Made by a program: the position numbers and the translations under genes. From positions 3,286,001-3,350,000 of the forward strand of contig NZ_CP179868.1 of assembly GCF_051379705.1 (NCBI RefSeq): DNA of 64,000 bases, in the 5' to 3' direction. The notes under the pieces are model-generated. The model searched no databases and was not told where the DNA came from. It saw only the letters and a list, made by a program, of their open reading frames with translations. Of the stretch, positions 44,401 to 52,703 are shown in pieces. This DNA is from Ekhidna sp051379705. Lineage in GTDB: Bacteria; Bacteroidota; Bacteroidia; Cytophagales; Cyclobacteriaceae. How positions within the stretch are numbered: the first letter of the stretch is position 1; every line of letters starts with the position of its first letter.

Positions 44401-45474
44401 ATGCAACTTCAGATTGTAAATATCCTTCAGATACTCCTTATTTTTCAAGGTATATTTTTTTGCTTTTTCTTGCTTTCACGCGGAAGAGTTAAGTACATAA
44501 GCAATCGCTTTCTTGCTTCTTTTTTGGGGCTTTTGTCATTCCATATGGCTCTCAATTTAGTCTTCGAAACCTCGAATTTTAACTTCCCGGACATAACACC
44601 AACTTTAGGCCTTTTATATGGGCCTTTACTCTACTTATTTGTAATCTCTTTGACTCAAGTAGGAAAAGTATCATCGAGAATTGTATTCAAGCATATTTCT
44701 ACCTGGCCTATATTCTTTCTAATTTATTTTACTACTCTGACGAAATTTCAAGCTTTCACTGGTGTTGCAATCTTACTCAGTATGGCTTTTTACATTTTTG
44801 CCAGCTTTCATTCGATACGAAAATACCAATCTGTTTTAAATGATATTCATTCAGGTGCTAGTTCAATCAACTTGTCTTGGGTTATTAATTTGCTTTATTT
44901 ATTAAGCTTAATACTGACAATAGAAGCGGTCCGTAATTTCTTACTTGTGCCAAATTCAACTGGTGAAAATGTAGCATATTCAATAATGACACTCGGACTT
45001 CTGGTTTTTGTGATAACCTTAGTCTACCGAGGCTTAAAACAGCCAAGCCTATTTATGGGGATCTCAATGGAAGATATTGAGATTTCGAAGGAAAGGGACC
45101 GAAAATATACCTCCTCTACTATGTCCAAAAATCAAATAGCCAGCCACGCCAGGAAGCTCGAGCAGTTGATGAGAGAGAGAAAGCCTTATATCAATGCTAG
45201 CTTGAAACTGAGCGATTTAGCGGCTGTTTTGGAATTGAATCCTCGTCATTTGTCACAGACTATCAACACTCATTTTAAAATGAACTTCTCAGAGTATGTT
45301 AATTATCATCGAATAGAGGATGCTAAAATTCAACTAACAGAATCTATAAAGTCAGGTAAAACCATTCTTGAAATTTTGTATGAGACAGGTTTTAACACGA
45401 AATCCAATTTCAATCACACATTCAAAGAACTGACGGGTCAAACACCTTCCGAATTCAAGCGAAGGAAGAATTAG
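44401..45474 (+). CDS. Membrane-anchored AraC-family regulator
   Basis: 357 residues from ATG 44401 (a TTG at 44380 would add 7). The N-terminal 225 residues carry six or seven membrane helices, and the C-terminal 120 form the AraC DNA-binding domain (LKLSDLAAVLELNPRHLSQ for the first helix-turn-helix, then ILEILYETGFNTKSNFNHTF for the second, ending TPSEFK). In Bacteroidota such proteins are thought to sense an envelope signal directly. The amidohydrolase 74 bases downstream is a possible target. Confidence 0.9.
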   Translation: MQLQIVNILQILLIFQGIFFCFFLLSRGRVKYISNRFLASFLGLLSFHMALNLVFETSNFNFPDITPTLGLLYGPLLYLFVISLTQVGKVSSRIVFKHISTWPIFFLIYFTTLTKFQAFTGVAILLSMAFYIFASFHSIRKYQSVLNDIHSGASSINLSWVINLLYLLSLILTIEAVRNFLLVPNSTGENVAYSIMTLGLLVFVITLVYRGLKQPSLFMGISMEDIEISKERDRKYTSSTMSKNQIASHARKLEQLMRERKPYINASLKLSDLAAVLELNPRHLSQTINTHFKMNFSEYVNYHRIEDAKIQLTESIKSGKTILEILYETGFNTKSNFNHTFKELTGQTPSEFKRRKN

Positions 45475-45548
45475 CTATGGAAATGCGTCTAGAATCATGT
45501 TTCTGGTCGAAATAGCTTGGGCAAGTTCTCATCATTGCTAAAAAAAGC

Positions 45549-47003
45549 ATGATGAAGTCAAAAAAGTTTTTTACCCGAGTCTTTAAATTAATATTCTTCT
45601 TAATGATTCTTATCACATTATCTATACCTCTGGGTGCATTTGATTTTGGAAAGAATCCTTTGAAACTAGAGAAAAATAAATTTGCATTCATTAATGTTTC
45701 CATCATTAGTTTGGATACATCTCCTGCCGATTTTGTGATCGACTCTACATTGCTGAATGATGTCTCAAGGTACATTACTGAAAAAAGAACTGTTCTTGTA
45801 AATGATGGTAAAATAATTTCGGTCATTTATCCAGAAACTAAAATTGATGAAGATTTTGAAGTCATTGATGGCGAAGGGAAATTTCTGATGGCTGGCCTAA
45901 TGGATATGCATACGCATTTGTTCGATCGATCGGATTTACTTCTCTATTTAGCAAATGGAGTGACTACAGTGAGGAATATGATGGGTATGACAATGCATCT
46001 TCGCTGGAAGGAACAAGTGAATAATGGAGATTACCCGGGTCCAACAATCTATACAGCCAGCCCGACCCTGAATAGCGGTAAAAATGCGGGCCCGTTTCAT
46101 AAGGTTGTAAAAACTCCTGAACAAGCGAAAAAGGCAGTAAGAAAATATGCTGAGAAGGGATATGACTTTATCAAAATCTATGACGGAATTACCTATGAAA
46201 TACTTACGGCAATAGCTGCTGAAGCCAAACAAGTCGGGCTTCCGATCGCGGGACATCCATCATATGAGTTAGGAATTGATACGTTGGTTGCATCTGGAAT
46301 GGTGTCGCTAGAGCATGCAGAAGAAATATTGCAAGCATTGTTAAACTATACGTACAATGAAAATAGGTCTCGTGAGATTGCTGAGAAAATCCGAGATAAC
46401 AATATATACTTCACGCCGACACTTGCTGTTTACAAGCGTATTGTAGATGCAACTCTTAAAAGAGAAGGGATATTTGATGAAGATTCTTTGTACTTCATTA
46501 ATCCTTTGATGCGGACAATAGGGAAAAAGCAATTGAAAGACTGGGTAGAGCTTGAAAATAACAGTAACGTTCTCCTGAAGTATGATATTCTTCAGTGGAT
46601 TGTTCGAGATTTTCGAGAAGAAGGAGTGCCCATGTTACTCGGCACAGATACTGGTCCCAATCTCACAATTCCAGGATTTACTCTTCATGAGGAAATTGCA
46701 CTTATGATTGAAAGTGGACTAACTGCGTATGAGGTTTTGTATAGCGGGACGGTTGCCTCAGCCAGAGCTCTTGGTATGGAAAATTCTAAAGGTGCTGTAT
46801 CTGAAGGTATGGATGCTGATTTAGTTCTATTGGACGAAAATCCATTATTAAATGTCTCTACCTTGAAAAAACCAGTAGGGGTTATGAAGGACGGTGTGTG
46901 GTATGATAAGTCTTCTTTGAAAATTCTTTTAAAGAAGGCAGAAAATCACACAGGGGCCTTTAGAACCTTTGGAAGACTTCTTGGCCAAATGATAGGGAAA
47001 TAA
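45549..47003 (+). CDS. Exported amidohydrolase (imidazolonepropionase-like)
   Basis: 484 residues with a signal peptide or anchor (FFTRVFKLIFFLMILITLS). Metal ligands of the amidohydrolase superfamily are in place: HTH with His121 and His123 (MDMHTHL), the lysine region FIKIYDG, GHPSYE and LEHAEE with two histidines, and the late Asp in LLGTDTGPN. Members hydrolyse cyclic amides or C-terminal peptide bonds, as in prolidase- or Xaa-Arg dipeptidase-like enzymes. Substrate unknown. Downstream of the AraC-type regulator and convergent with pyrD, 8 bases apart. Confidence 0.9.
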   Translation: MMKSKKFFTRVFKLIFFLMILITLSIPLGAFDFGKNPLKLEKNKFAFINVSIISLDTSPADFVIDSTLLNDVSRYITEKRTVLVNDGKIISVIYPETKIDEDFEVIDGEGKFLMAGLMDMHTHLFDRSDLLLYLANGVTTVRNMMGMTMHLRWKEQVNNGDYPGPTIYTASPTLNSGKNAGPFHKVVKTPEQAKKAVRKYAEKGYDFIKIYDGITYEILTAIAAEAKQVGLPIAGHPSYELGIDTLVASGMVSLEHAEEILQALLNYTYNENRSREIAEKIRDNNIYFTPTLAVYKRIVDATLKREGIFDEDSLYFINPLMRTIGKKQLKDWVELENNSNVLLKYDILQWIVRDFREEGVPMLLGTDTGPNLTIPGFTLHEEIALMIESGLTAYEVLYSGTVASARALGMENSKGAVSEGMDADLVLLDENPLLNVSTLKKPVGVMKDGVWYDKSSLKILLKKAENHTGAFRTFGRLLGQMIGK

Positions 47004-47011
47004 TAGCTAAA

Positions 47012-48040
47012 CTATGAGTGGCTTACGAGGCTTTTATTGATACGCTTGATTAGGGCAGGCCCCTCGTATACTAATCCTGTATAGATCTGAATCAGATTTG
47101 CTCCGGCTTGAATTTTATCTACTGCGTCTTGTGCTGAGTGAATGCCTCCAACGGCAATAATATGAACAAGAGGAAGGTGCATTCTAATATATTTCAGCAC
47201 CTCATTTGACTTTTGGAATACTGGCTTGCCACTCAAACCGCCTGCTCCAATGCCCTCAACTTTTTCAGCAGCTGTATTTAAACCTGATCGATCTATTGTG
47301 GTATTTGAAACTATTAACCCGTCCAGGTTTAGCTCTTTTGTGATGGAGATGATATCATCAAGTTGAGATTCCGTGAGGTCCGGAGCGATTTTGAGTAGAA
47401 TTGGTTTAGGTGATTCTTTTTTATTGTTTTCATCCTGAAGCGCCTTCAAGAGCTTCAGGAGAGGTTCTTTTTCTTGCAATTCTCTAAGACCAGGAGTGTT
47501 TGGGGAGCTTACATTTACGACAAAGTAGTCGACATGGTCAAAGAGCTTTTCGAAACAGATAAGATAGTCTTCTAATGCATTTTCATTGGGAGTGACTTTA
47601 TTCTTTCCAATATTGCCACCAACAATGATATTGGATTTTCGATTTTTCAGTCTCTCGACAGCATCATCAACGCCATCATTGTTAAAGCCCATTCGATTAA
47701 TTAAAGCTTCATCTGCAGGTAATCTGAATAGGCGTGGCTTTGGATTGCCTGGCTGACCTTTTGGTGTGAGTGTGCCAATTTCAATAAAACCAAAACCAAG
47801 ATTCGAGAAGTCATCAATTAGTTCAGCATTTTTGTCAAACCCTGCTGCCAGGCCTACCGGATTTTTAAATTTCAATCCAAATACTTCACGCTCCAACCTT
47901 TGATCCTCAAAGTGGAACATTTTCTTGATGAGTGATTTGCCAAGAGGAAGCTTTAGAACGAAATGAAGGAGCACGGTTGTGATTTTGTGAGCCTTTTCGG
48001 GAGTAAAAAGAAATAGAATAGGTTTTAAAAGTTTGTACAT
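47012..48040 (-). CDS. pyrD: Dihydroorotate dehydrogenase (quinone), class 2
   Basis: Membrane-associated flavoenzyme that oxidises dihydroorotate to orotate and passes electrons to quinone. 342 residues. FKNPVGLAAGFDKNAE and EIGTLTPKGQPGNPKPRLFRL are the FMN and substrate loops of class 2; the catalytic serine lies in VNVSSPNTPGLR, and IAVGGIHSAQDA is the late phosphate-binding motif. The N-terminal helices typical of class 2 are present. Its ATG overlaps the xerD stop by one base (TGATG), suggesting coupled translation. Confidence 0.95.
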   Translation of the reverse strand: MYKLLKPILFLFTPEKAHKITTVLLHFVLKLPLGKSLIKKMFHFEDQRLEREVFGLKFKNPVGLAAGFDKNAELIDDFSNLGFGFIEIGTLTPKGQPGNPKPRLFRLPADEALINRMGFNNDGVDDAVERLKNRKSNIIVGGNIGKNKVTPNENALEDYLICFEKLFDHVDYFVVNVSSPNTPGLRELQEKEPLLKLLKALQDENNKKESPKPILLKIAPDLTESQLDDIISITKELNLDGLIVSNTTIDRSGLNTAAEKVEGIGAGGLSGKPVFQKSNEVLKYIRMHLPLVHIIAVGGIHSAQDAVDKIQAGANLIQIYTGLVYEGPALIKRINKSLVSHS

Positions 48041-48936
48041 CAGCTTCTTGGATGAAATTGGGTAATAACCTGTTTCAAGTAATCCCGATCAAGGTGAGTG
48101 TATATTTCGGTGGTGGTGATGGATTCATGTCCCAGCATCTCCTGCACCGCACGTAAATCGGCTCCTCCTTCTATCAGGTGTGTTGCAAAGCTATGGCGAA
48201 ATGTGTGTGGACTGATACTTTTCTTCAAACCAATTTTAGCAGCCAGATCTTTAATTACCATAAACACCATAACACGACTAATAGACTTCCCTCGCTTAGT
48301 TACGAATAGGTGATCTTCAAAACCTTGTTTTATAGCAATATGCACCCTGATCTCATCACGAAAGATCCTGATGTGCTTCAAAGCTGAACGGCCAATTGGA
48401 ACCAATCTTTCTTTGCTTCCTTTTCCAATCACCCGCAAAAAACCTATGTCTTCATGGATGTTGCTGATTTTTAAATTGATAAGCTCAGAAACTCGCAGAC
48501 CTGAACTATAGAGGGCCTCTAGCATTGCGCGGTTACGAGTGCCTTCAGGAGTAGACATATCAATAGCTTCGAACAATTGTTCAATTTCTGGCAGGTCTAA
48601 CGTGTCGGGCAGCTTTCGACCGAGCTTAGGAGCTTCGAGCAGCTCTGATGGATCTTTTGTAATAACTTCTTCATACAAAAGGAACCGAAAAAAGGCCTTT
48701 AATCCGGAGACCATGCGCGCTTGCGTGTAAGCGGACATTCCCAATTCGGTAATAAACTCCAGAAAATCTATTAGGTCTTGCTGAACAACTTTCGTAGGAC
48801 CAATGTCTTTTTCATTCAGTTCAAAAAACTGTCTCAACTTTGATATGTCAGCTAAATAGGCATCCACTGAGTTCTCTGCCAGTGATCTTTCCAGCTTCAG
48901 ATAGTTTTTAAATTGCTTGGTGTATGAATCCCACAT
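48040..48936 (-). CDS. xerD: Tyrosine recombinase XerD
   Basis: Resolves chromosome dimers at dif together with its partner. 298 residues: a SAM-like core-binding domain (about 1-90) and the catalytic domain with Arg148 (SGLRVSELI), Lys172 (GKGSKERLVP), His244 and Arg247 (HTFRHSFATH), His270 (LGHESI) and nucleophile Tyr279 (TEIYTH). The residues of a functional enzyme are all there, and no nearby element suggests an integrase. Divergent from aroQ; ftsK is in the same window. Confidence 0.94.
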   Translation of the reverse strand: MWDSYTKQFKNYLKLERSLAENSVDAYLADISKLRQFFELNEKDIGPTKVVQQDLIDFLEFITELGMSAYTQARMVSGLKAFFRFLLYEEVITKDPSELLEAPKLGRKLPDTLDLPEIEQLFEAIDMSTPEGTRNRAMLEALYSSGLRVSELINLKISNIHEDIGFLRVIGKGSKERLVPIGRSALKHIRIFRDEIRVHIAIKQGFEDHLFVTKRGKSISRVMVFMVIKDLAAKIGLKKSISPHTFRHSFATHLIEGGADLRAVQEMLGHESITTTEIYTHLDRDYLKQVITQFHPRS

Positions 48937-48939
48937 TTG

Positions 48940-49037
48940 GGTTGATTAGTTAATCAGTTAATTTAGTGATTAGTTAATGCACGTCTGAAATTGAACTGAA
49001 TAACTAAACTAGTCCACTAATAACTAATCAACTAATT
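48940..49037. repeat. AT-rich inverted and short tandem repeats between xerD and aroQ
   Basis: The intergenic region contains several imperfect copies of GATTAGTTAAT and its complement: GTTGATTAGTTA at 48941-48952 pairs with TAACTAATCAAC at 49021-49032 (12 bases, perfect), and GATTAGTTAAT recurs at 48968-48978. The arms could fold into a long imperfect hairpin that would span the aroQ leader. It may be a MITE-like relic or simple repeat. Confidence 0.5.
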
Positions 49038-49044
49038 ATCAAAA

Positions 49045-49464
49045 TTGAAAATTTTGATTTTAAACGGCCCAAACCTTAACCTACTTGGCAGGCGTGAACC
49101 TGAAATCTATGGCAGCCAAACTTTCGAAGATTTCTTTGAAGTGCTCAAAAGTCAGTTTGCAGCTCATTCGTTGGAATATTATCAATCAAACCACGAAGGT
49201 GATCTTCTAGATAAGCTCCATGAAGTAGGATTTAGTTATGATGGAGTCGTGTTTAACCCTGGAGCATATACGCACACATCTATAGCGCTTCGAGATGCTA
49301 TTGCGGGAATAGAATCGCCGGTTTTTGAAGTTCACATTTCAAACCTTGCTGAACGAGAGGATTTTAGACAAACAAGCTATATAAAGGATGTTTGTGTGGG
49401 ATCAATCAATGGAATGGGCCTTAAGGGATATGAAATTGCCTTGGAGTCATTCACCAATAATTGA
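49045..49464 (+). CDS. aroQ: 3-dehydroquinate dehydratase, type II
   Basis: Shikimate-pathway enzyme converting 3-dehydroquinate to 3-dehydroshikimate. 139 residues, the usual size of the dodecameric type II enzyme. ILILNGPNLNLLGRREPEIYG holds the catalytic Arg and Tyr22 split over residues 4-23, NPGAYTHTSIAL the conserved Asn and Thr, and FEVHISN the catalytic His. The start is TTG 49045, exactly where homologues begin. Confidence 0.95.
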   Translation: MKILILNGPNLNLLGRREPEIYGSQTFEDFFEVLKSQFAAHSLEYYQSNHEGDLLDKLHEVGFSYDGVVFNPGAYTHTSIALRDAIAGIESPVFEVHISNLAEREDFRQTSYIKDVCVGSINGMGLKGYEIALESFTNN

Positions 49465-49571
49465 GTGATAACTTTTCTTAAAAGCAATCAAACTGATTTA
49501 AAACTTTATTTATCGAATTTTTAAGTTGTGTAGCAGAAACTCATGTTAACTTTCTCCACAAATCCCGCCCT

Positions 49572-50120
49572 ATGACAGATTTACAGAAGCAAAAAATCTT
49601 ACATTTCTTTAATGTTTTGGACAATAATGGAAATGGTATTCTTGAAAAGGATGACTTTGAACTCGTAGGAGAGACCATAAGCGATATCGTCGGATTTGGA
49701 GAAAATGCCCGTGAAAGATTGCTCTTAAAACTTAAGGCACATGGGTTATTTGTTCAAATTCTCAAAGACATAAATAAGGATGAAGCAGCACTGAATCCTG
49801 ATGAGTGGATTCGGTTTTTTGATGAGATTGTTCTGTCGAGACCAAACGATTATGTCAATCAATCATCTACATACTTGTTTTCGTTGTTTGATCAGGATGG
49901 TGATGGACATATAGATGAGCGTGAATACCTGGATATGTTTAAGGCCTACGGACTGTATATGTCTGTGGCTAAGAAGGCATTCGATATGCTTGATATTAAC
50001 GGTGATGGTCGAATCAGTGGGGGAGAGCTAGTGAAAGCTTTCGAAGATTTCTTCATGTCGGCAGATGAAAATGCACCTGGAAATTGGATTTTTGGAGATT
50101 GGAGAAACAACACTGCATAA
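49572..50120 (+). CDS. EF-hand calcium-binding protein (calerythrin/SCP-like)
   Basis: 182-residue cytoplasmic protein with four EF-hand positions, three canonical. Loop 1 at 17-28 (DNNGNGILEKDD), loop 3 at 107-118 (DQDGDGHIDERE) and loop 4 at 141-152 (DINGDGRISGGE) have full calcium ligands except Asp instead of Glu at position 12 of loop 1; loop 2 at 66-77 (DINKDEAALNPD) lacks the central Gly. This layout resembles the bacterial calerythrin and sarcoplasmic calcium-binding proteins. A calcium buffer or sensor role is likely. Such four-hand proteins appear uncommon in this phylum. Confidence 0.9.
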   Translation: MTDLQKQKILHFFNVLDNNGNGILEKDDFELVGETISDIVGFGENARERLLLKLKAHGLFVQILKDINKDEAALNPDEWIRFFDEIVLSRPNDYVNQSSTYLFSLFDQDGDGHIDEREYLDMFKAYGLYMSVAKKAFDMLDINGDGRISGGELVKAFEDFFMSADENAPGNWIFGDWRNNTA

Positions 50121-50197
50121 AATAACACAACTGTCGTAATGGCTGTTTTAGTTACCATGGTTTCTTCTAATTATTCATGAGCTATATAATACAAGCT

Positions 50198-51442
50198 TCA
50201 GTCACTGATATTTTTGACTTGACCAAGAGGAAACTTATTTCCCAATAAGTCCACGCGCCACATTAAATCATCTTCAATAAGCAGTGCCTCACTAAGTCCT
50301 GCGGAATGATGCACGTCTACGCGAATAACTTTGCCATTATAGTCTAAACCAATGTGCTCTGCTAGCGTGTGTCCAATGGCAATATTGTCCGCTTCGAATA
50401 CGGTTAATATTTCTTCCACATGACTATTATCTGCTTTTTTGCCAAGATTGTGCTCTGTCATATCCTTTGCCAAACCGCGATAGAATATGATCCCTGTCGA
50501 ACCATGTATTATACTCCCATCGATAGTCCTTCGGATTACTCCTCCAAGGACAAAGGTTTCTTTAGCTTCTTTATCAATGGACTCTAGAGTTGGATTTTTA
50601 CTTAAAACCATAGGTGAGATGCCTCCATGTGCAAACAAAGTATTGCCAATTTTTAGCATTATAGGTTTGCTTCTTAGCCAGCGTCCGAGCTCTGAGGATT
50701 CAGCATACAGTTCCTGTTGCGACATTCCTGATGCTCTAAATGTTCCGTAATATTTATTAGCAACAGATTTAGTTCTCCCATCTAATAAGTATCGTTCATG
50801 ATTCCCTAATACATAATGAAGGTCTCCACCTGCTATTTTGGCTTCAGCTTCTAACTTATAAAGTAACCAGAGGAGGGGAACGACATTATCACCTCTGTCA
50901 ACCATGTCGCCGATTAGTACTAAATGTCCAGCGCCATAACTCCATTTAAGAGAGTCGTCTATAACATTATTAGTTTTCAAGATATTGACCAGAGCATCAA
51001 ATTCACCCTCTAAATCAGAAATAGCAATTAAGCGCTCAGGGCTAGGTATTTTCAATTGTGAGCGCGGATGATTATTCCGTAATGGAACATTAAATTTTGT
51101 GCCATGTTCATTGTCTACCCTGACCTCAATTCGATTTTTTACTTTTTCCTGAATCGCTTTAGAGGGATTGGTACCGTCACCATTTATGTAGATAGCGTAT
51201 CTACCGTTATCTTCGTTTAAGACATAAGGACCATCATGACGTACAGGGATATTTGGGAATTCCAGAAATAACCATTCCGAGGTTGCATTAGAATATCCTA
51301 AATATCTTCCGTCAGGTACCCGAATTCCTACTCCCTTAATCCTACTGGTCAATGCAAGTGCTAGCATGCCAAATAGAATAGTACAAGTAAAAATGAGCGT
51401 GATTTTTCTGAGAATCCTGATTTTATTGTTTCTGTTCTTCAT
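50198..51442 (-). CDS. Membrane-anchored metallophosphoesterase with DxE first motif
   Basis: 414 residues from ATG 51442; the upstream extension (ATG or other starts to 51490) reads through a palindrome and is not credible. One N-terminal membrane helix (ITLIFTCTILFGMLALALTS) anchors the catalytic domain outside the inner membrane. Phosphoesterase motifs: GDMVDRG (178-184), GNHE (213-216), AHGG, and IGHT. The first motif, which is usually DxH, is DLEG (Asp143-Leu-Glu145-Gly), so a metal-ligand histidine is replaced. It resembles serine/threonine-type (PPP) phosphatases more than nucleases. Substrate unknown. Confidence 0.85.
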   Translation of the reverse strand: MKNRNNKIRILRKITLIFTCTILFGMLALALTSRIKGVGIRVPDGRYLGYSNATSEWLFLEFPNIPVRHDGPYVLNEDNGRYAIYINGDGTNPSKAIQEKVKNRIEVRVDNEHGTKFNVPLRNNHPRSQLKIPSPERLIAISDLEGEFDALVNILKTNNVIDDSLKWSYGAGHLVLIGDMVDRGDNVVPLLWLLYKLEAEAKIAGGDLHYVLGNHERYLLDGRTKSVANKYYGTFRASGMSQQELYAESSELGRWLRSKPIMLKIGNTLFAHGGISPMVLSKNPTLESIDKEAKETFVLGGVIRRTIDGSIIHGSTGIIFYRGLAKDMTEHNLGKKADNSHVEEILTVFEADNIAIGHTLAEHIGLDYNGKVIRVDVHHSAGLSEALLIEDDLMWRVDLLGNKFPLGQVKNISD

Positions 51443-51461
51443 AGTTGTTGAGTATCCAACA

Positions 51462-51494
51462 CAATAATACATCATTACTTTGTAATACAAAGTA
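51462..51494 (-). promoter_or_regulatory. Operator-like palindrome and promoter of the metallophosphoesterase
   Basis: TACTTTGTAATACAAAGTA at 51476-51494 is a perfect 19-base palindrome (nine-base arms around one A). On the reverse strand its inner TTTG (51491-51488) sits 18 bases before TATTATTG (51469-51462), a near-match to the -7 box, so a bound protein would cover the -33 region. The leader would be about 15 bases. Confidence 0.55.
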
Positions 51495-51599
51495 CCATGT
51501 AATATTTATTTCCGACACTCTAATCGTAAGAACTATATGTGTTAAAGAATTTCAGGAAAGATTCTTGATTTATGATGGTTTATTTCAATGTCAAAACTT

Positions 51600-51833
51600 T
51601 CAAATTAAAGCTTCAAACTCTTCCTTCTTATTAGAAAACCACTCTTGCATTTTTTCAGGTGAATCCATAAGCTTTTGCATCTCCTGCATGGCTTTCAAGT
51701 GAGCTTCATCTCCTTTTTGATACATTTCCATGCCGTGCTGCTTACTCTGCTCAGCCATTTCTTCGAACGTATTGGCGTGGAATTCCAGATCACAAGCGCC
51801 ACCAAGTTGTTTACATGTCATTGTTTTCATCAT
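51600..51833 (-). CDS. DUF1059-like small protein
   Basis: 77 residues from ATG 51833 (51830 is equally possible). CKQLGGACDLEFHANTFEEMAEQS followed by a helical tail is the DUF1059 pattern, with cysteines at 7 and 14. A longer frame on this strand reaches 52013 but runs antiparallel through the SRPBCC gene and has no credible start. The gene overlaps the SRPBCC gene by 23 bases, so it is the third gene of the ArsR operon. Function unknown. Confidence 0.85.
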   Translation of the reverse strand: MMKTMTCKQLGGACDLEFHANTFEEMAEQSKQHGMEMYQKGDEAHLKAMQEMQKLMDSPEKMQEWFSNKKEEFEALI

Positions 51834-52314
51834 TCTTTGATTTTGATTGTTGAGATAGTTCGATAATTTTTTTGGCCAGAAAATCTGCAAGCCGCTCGAA
51901 GACGGATCCCCAACCATTGTAAACACCCATTTTTTCTTGCTGGAGTTTATACTCTTCAGTTTCATGGATGACCTTGAAGGTAAATTCAGTCTTGTTTTCA
52001 CTCTCCGATTCAAGATAAACTTCCATAATGACTCCTTCAGTCATGGGTAGGAAATTGGCGCTTGTAACAAGTTTGTTTGGCGGATCGATCTCCAGGTATT
52101 TTCCCTCAGCGATGAAGTCTTTGCCGCCTGGCATGGCCATGATGTACTTCCAAGTTCCTCCCACCTCAAAATGGTGATGGATTATTTTGGTTTCTATTCC
52201 ATCGGGACCCCACCATTTTATGATGTGGTCTGCTTGTGTCCATGCTTCCCATACAAGATCAATGGGCGCATCGAATAAGCGATTGATGGTAATGGTTTTT
52301 AAGCTGTCAGTCAT
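51811..52314 (-). CDS. SRPBCC (AHSA1-like) domain protein
   Basis: 167 residues with the AHSA1-type opening ITINRLFDAPIDLVWEAWTQADHIIKWWGPDG and the following VGGTWKYIM and FKVIHETEEY strands of a START-like ligand pocket. Proteins of this kind are commonly encoded next to a small ArsR repressor, as here, and are believed to bind or modify small hydrophobic compounds. Its start overlaps the ArsR gene by 8 bases. Confidence 0.9.
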   Translation of the reverse strand: MTDSLKTITINRLFDAPIDLVWEAWTQADHIIKWWGPDGIETKIIHHHFEVGGTWKYIMAMPGGKDFIAEGKYLEIDPPNKLVTSANFLPMTEGVIMEVYLESESENKTEFTFKVIHETEEYKLQQEKMGVYNGWGSVFERLADFLAKKIIELSQQSKSKNDENNDM

Positions 52315-52642
52315 TTTTTTCTCGGTCAGATTGTAGTTTCATTAAATAGCTTTCGAATGAGTCGATTCGGTCTTCCCACAGTTTTTTATACTTTTCTATC
52401 CACATAAATGCAGGAATCAGCTCGGTAGGTTGGATAGCACAATAACGCTCACGGCCTTTTTTAGTCACCTCAACCAAACCACACTCTTCTAGAATCTTAA
52501 TTTGTTGCGATATAGCTGGTCTGCTGATGTCAAACTTCTCTGCAAGTGAATTGAGATTCTTAGGTTCTTCTGACAAAAGATCAATTATTTGCCTCCTAGT
52601 CGGATCCGCAATAGCCTGAAATACATCTCTCCTCGAATTCAT
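52307..52642 (-). CDS. ArsR-family transcriptional regulator
   Basis: 111 residues with a winged helix-turn-helix: AIADPTRRQIIDLLSE, LAEKFDISRPAISQQIKIL (recognition helix) and GLVEVTKKGRERYCAI (wing). No cysteine metal-binding motif (ELCVCDL) is present, so the inducer is probably not arsenic or zinc. It heads the operon with the SRPBCC and DUF1059 genes. The double palindrome lying 4-45 bases upstream of its ATG implies autorepression. Confidence 0.93.
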   Translation of the reverse strand: MNSRRDVFQAIADPTRRQIIDLLSEEPKNLNSLAEKFDISRPAISQQIKILEECGLVEVTKKGRERYCAIQPTELIPAFMWIEKYKKLWEDRIDSFESYLMKLQSDREKND

Positions 52643-52645
52643 TAT

Positions 52646-52692
52646 GTAAGCATTTACTTACAAGTATATATGTAAGTAAATGCTTACGCAAA
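52646..52692 (-). promoter_or_regulatory. Double palindromic operator and promoter of the ArsR operon
   Basis: GTAAGCATTTACTTAC (52646-52661) and GTAAGTAAATGCTTAC (52672-52687) are exact inverted repeats of each other, 10 bases apart, and each half is itself an imperfect palindrome of the form GTAAG-N6-CTTAC. On the reverse strand TTTG (52692-52689), 20 bases and TATACTTG (52668-52661) make a promoter threaded through the sites: one operator lies between -33 and -7, the other covers the start point. Confidence 0.72.
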
Positions 52693-52703
52693 TAAAAAAG
52701 CAT

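Noticed and set aside
48040..48936. XerD gene as a sign of a mobile element
   Set aside because: All features are those of the chromosomal XerD, it is coupled to pyrD, and there are no att repeats, cargo or base-composition change.
51834..52013. 60-codon N-terminal extension of the DUF1059 protein
   Set aside because: It runs through the SRPBCC coding region in another frame, and DUF1059 homologues begin at about the MTCKQ position.
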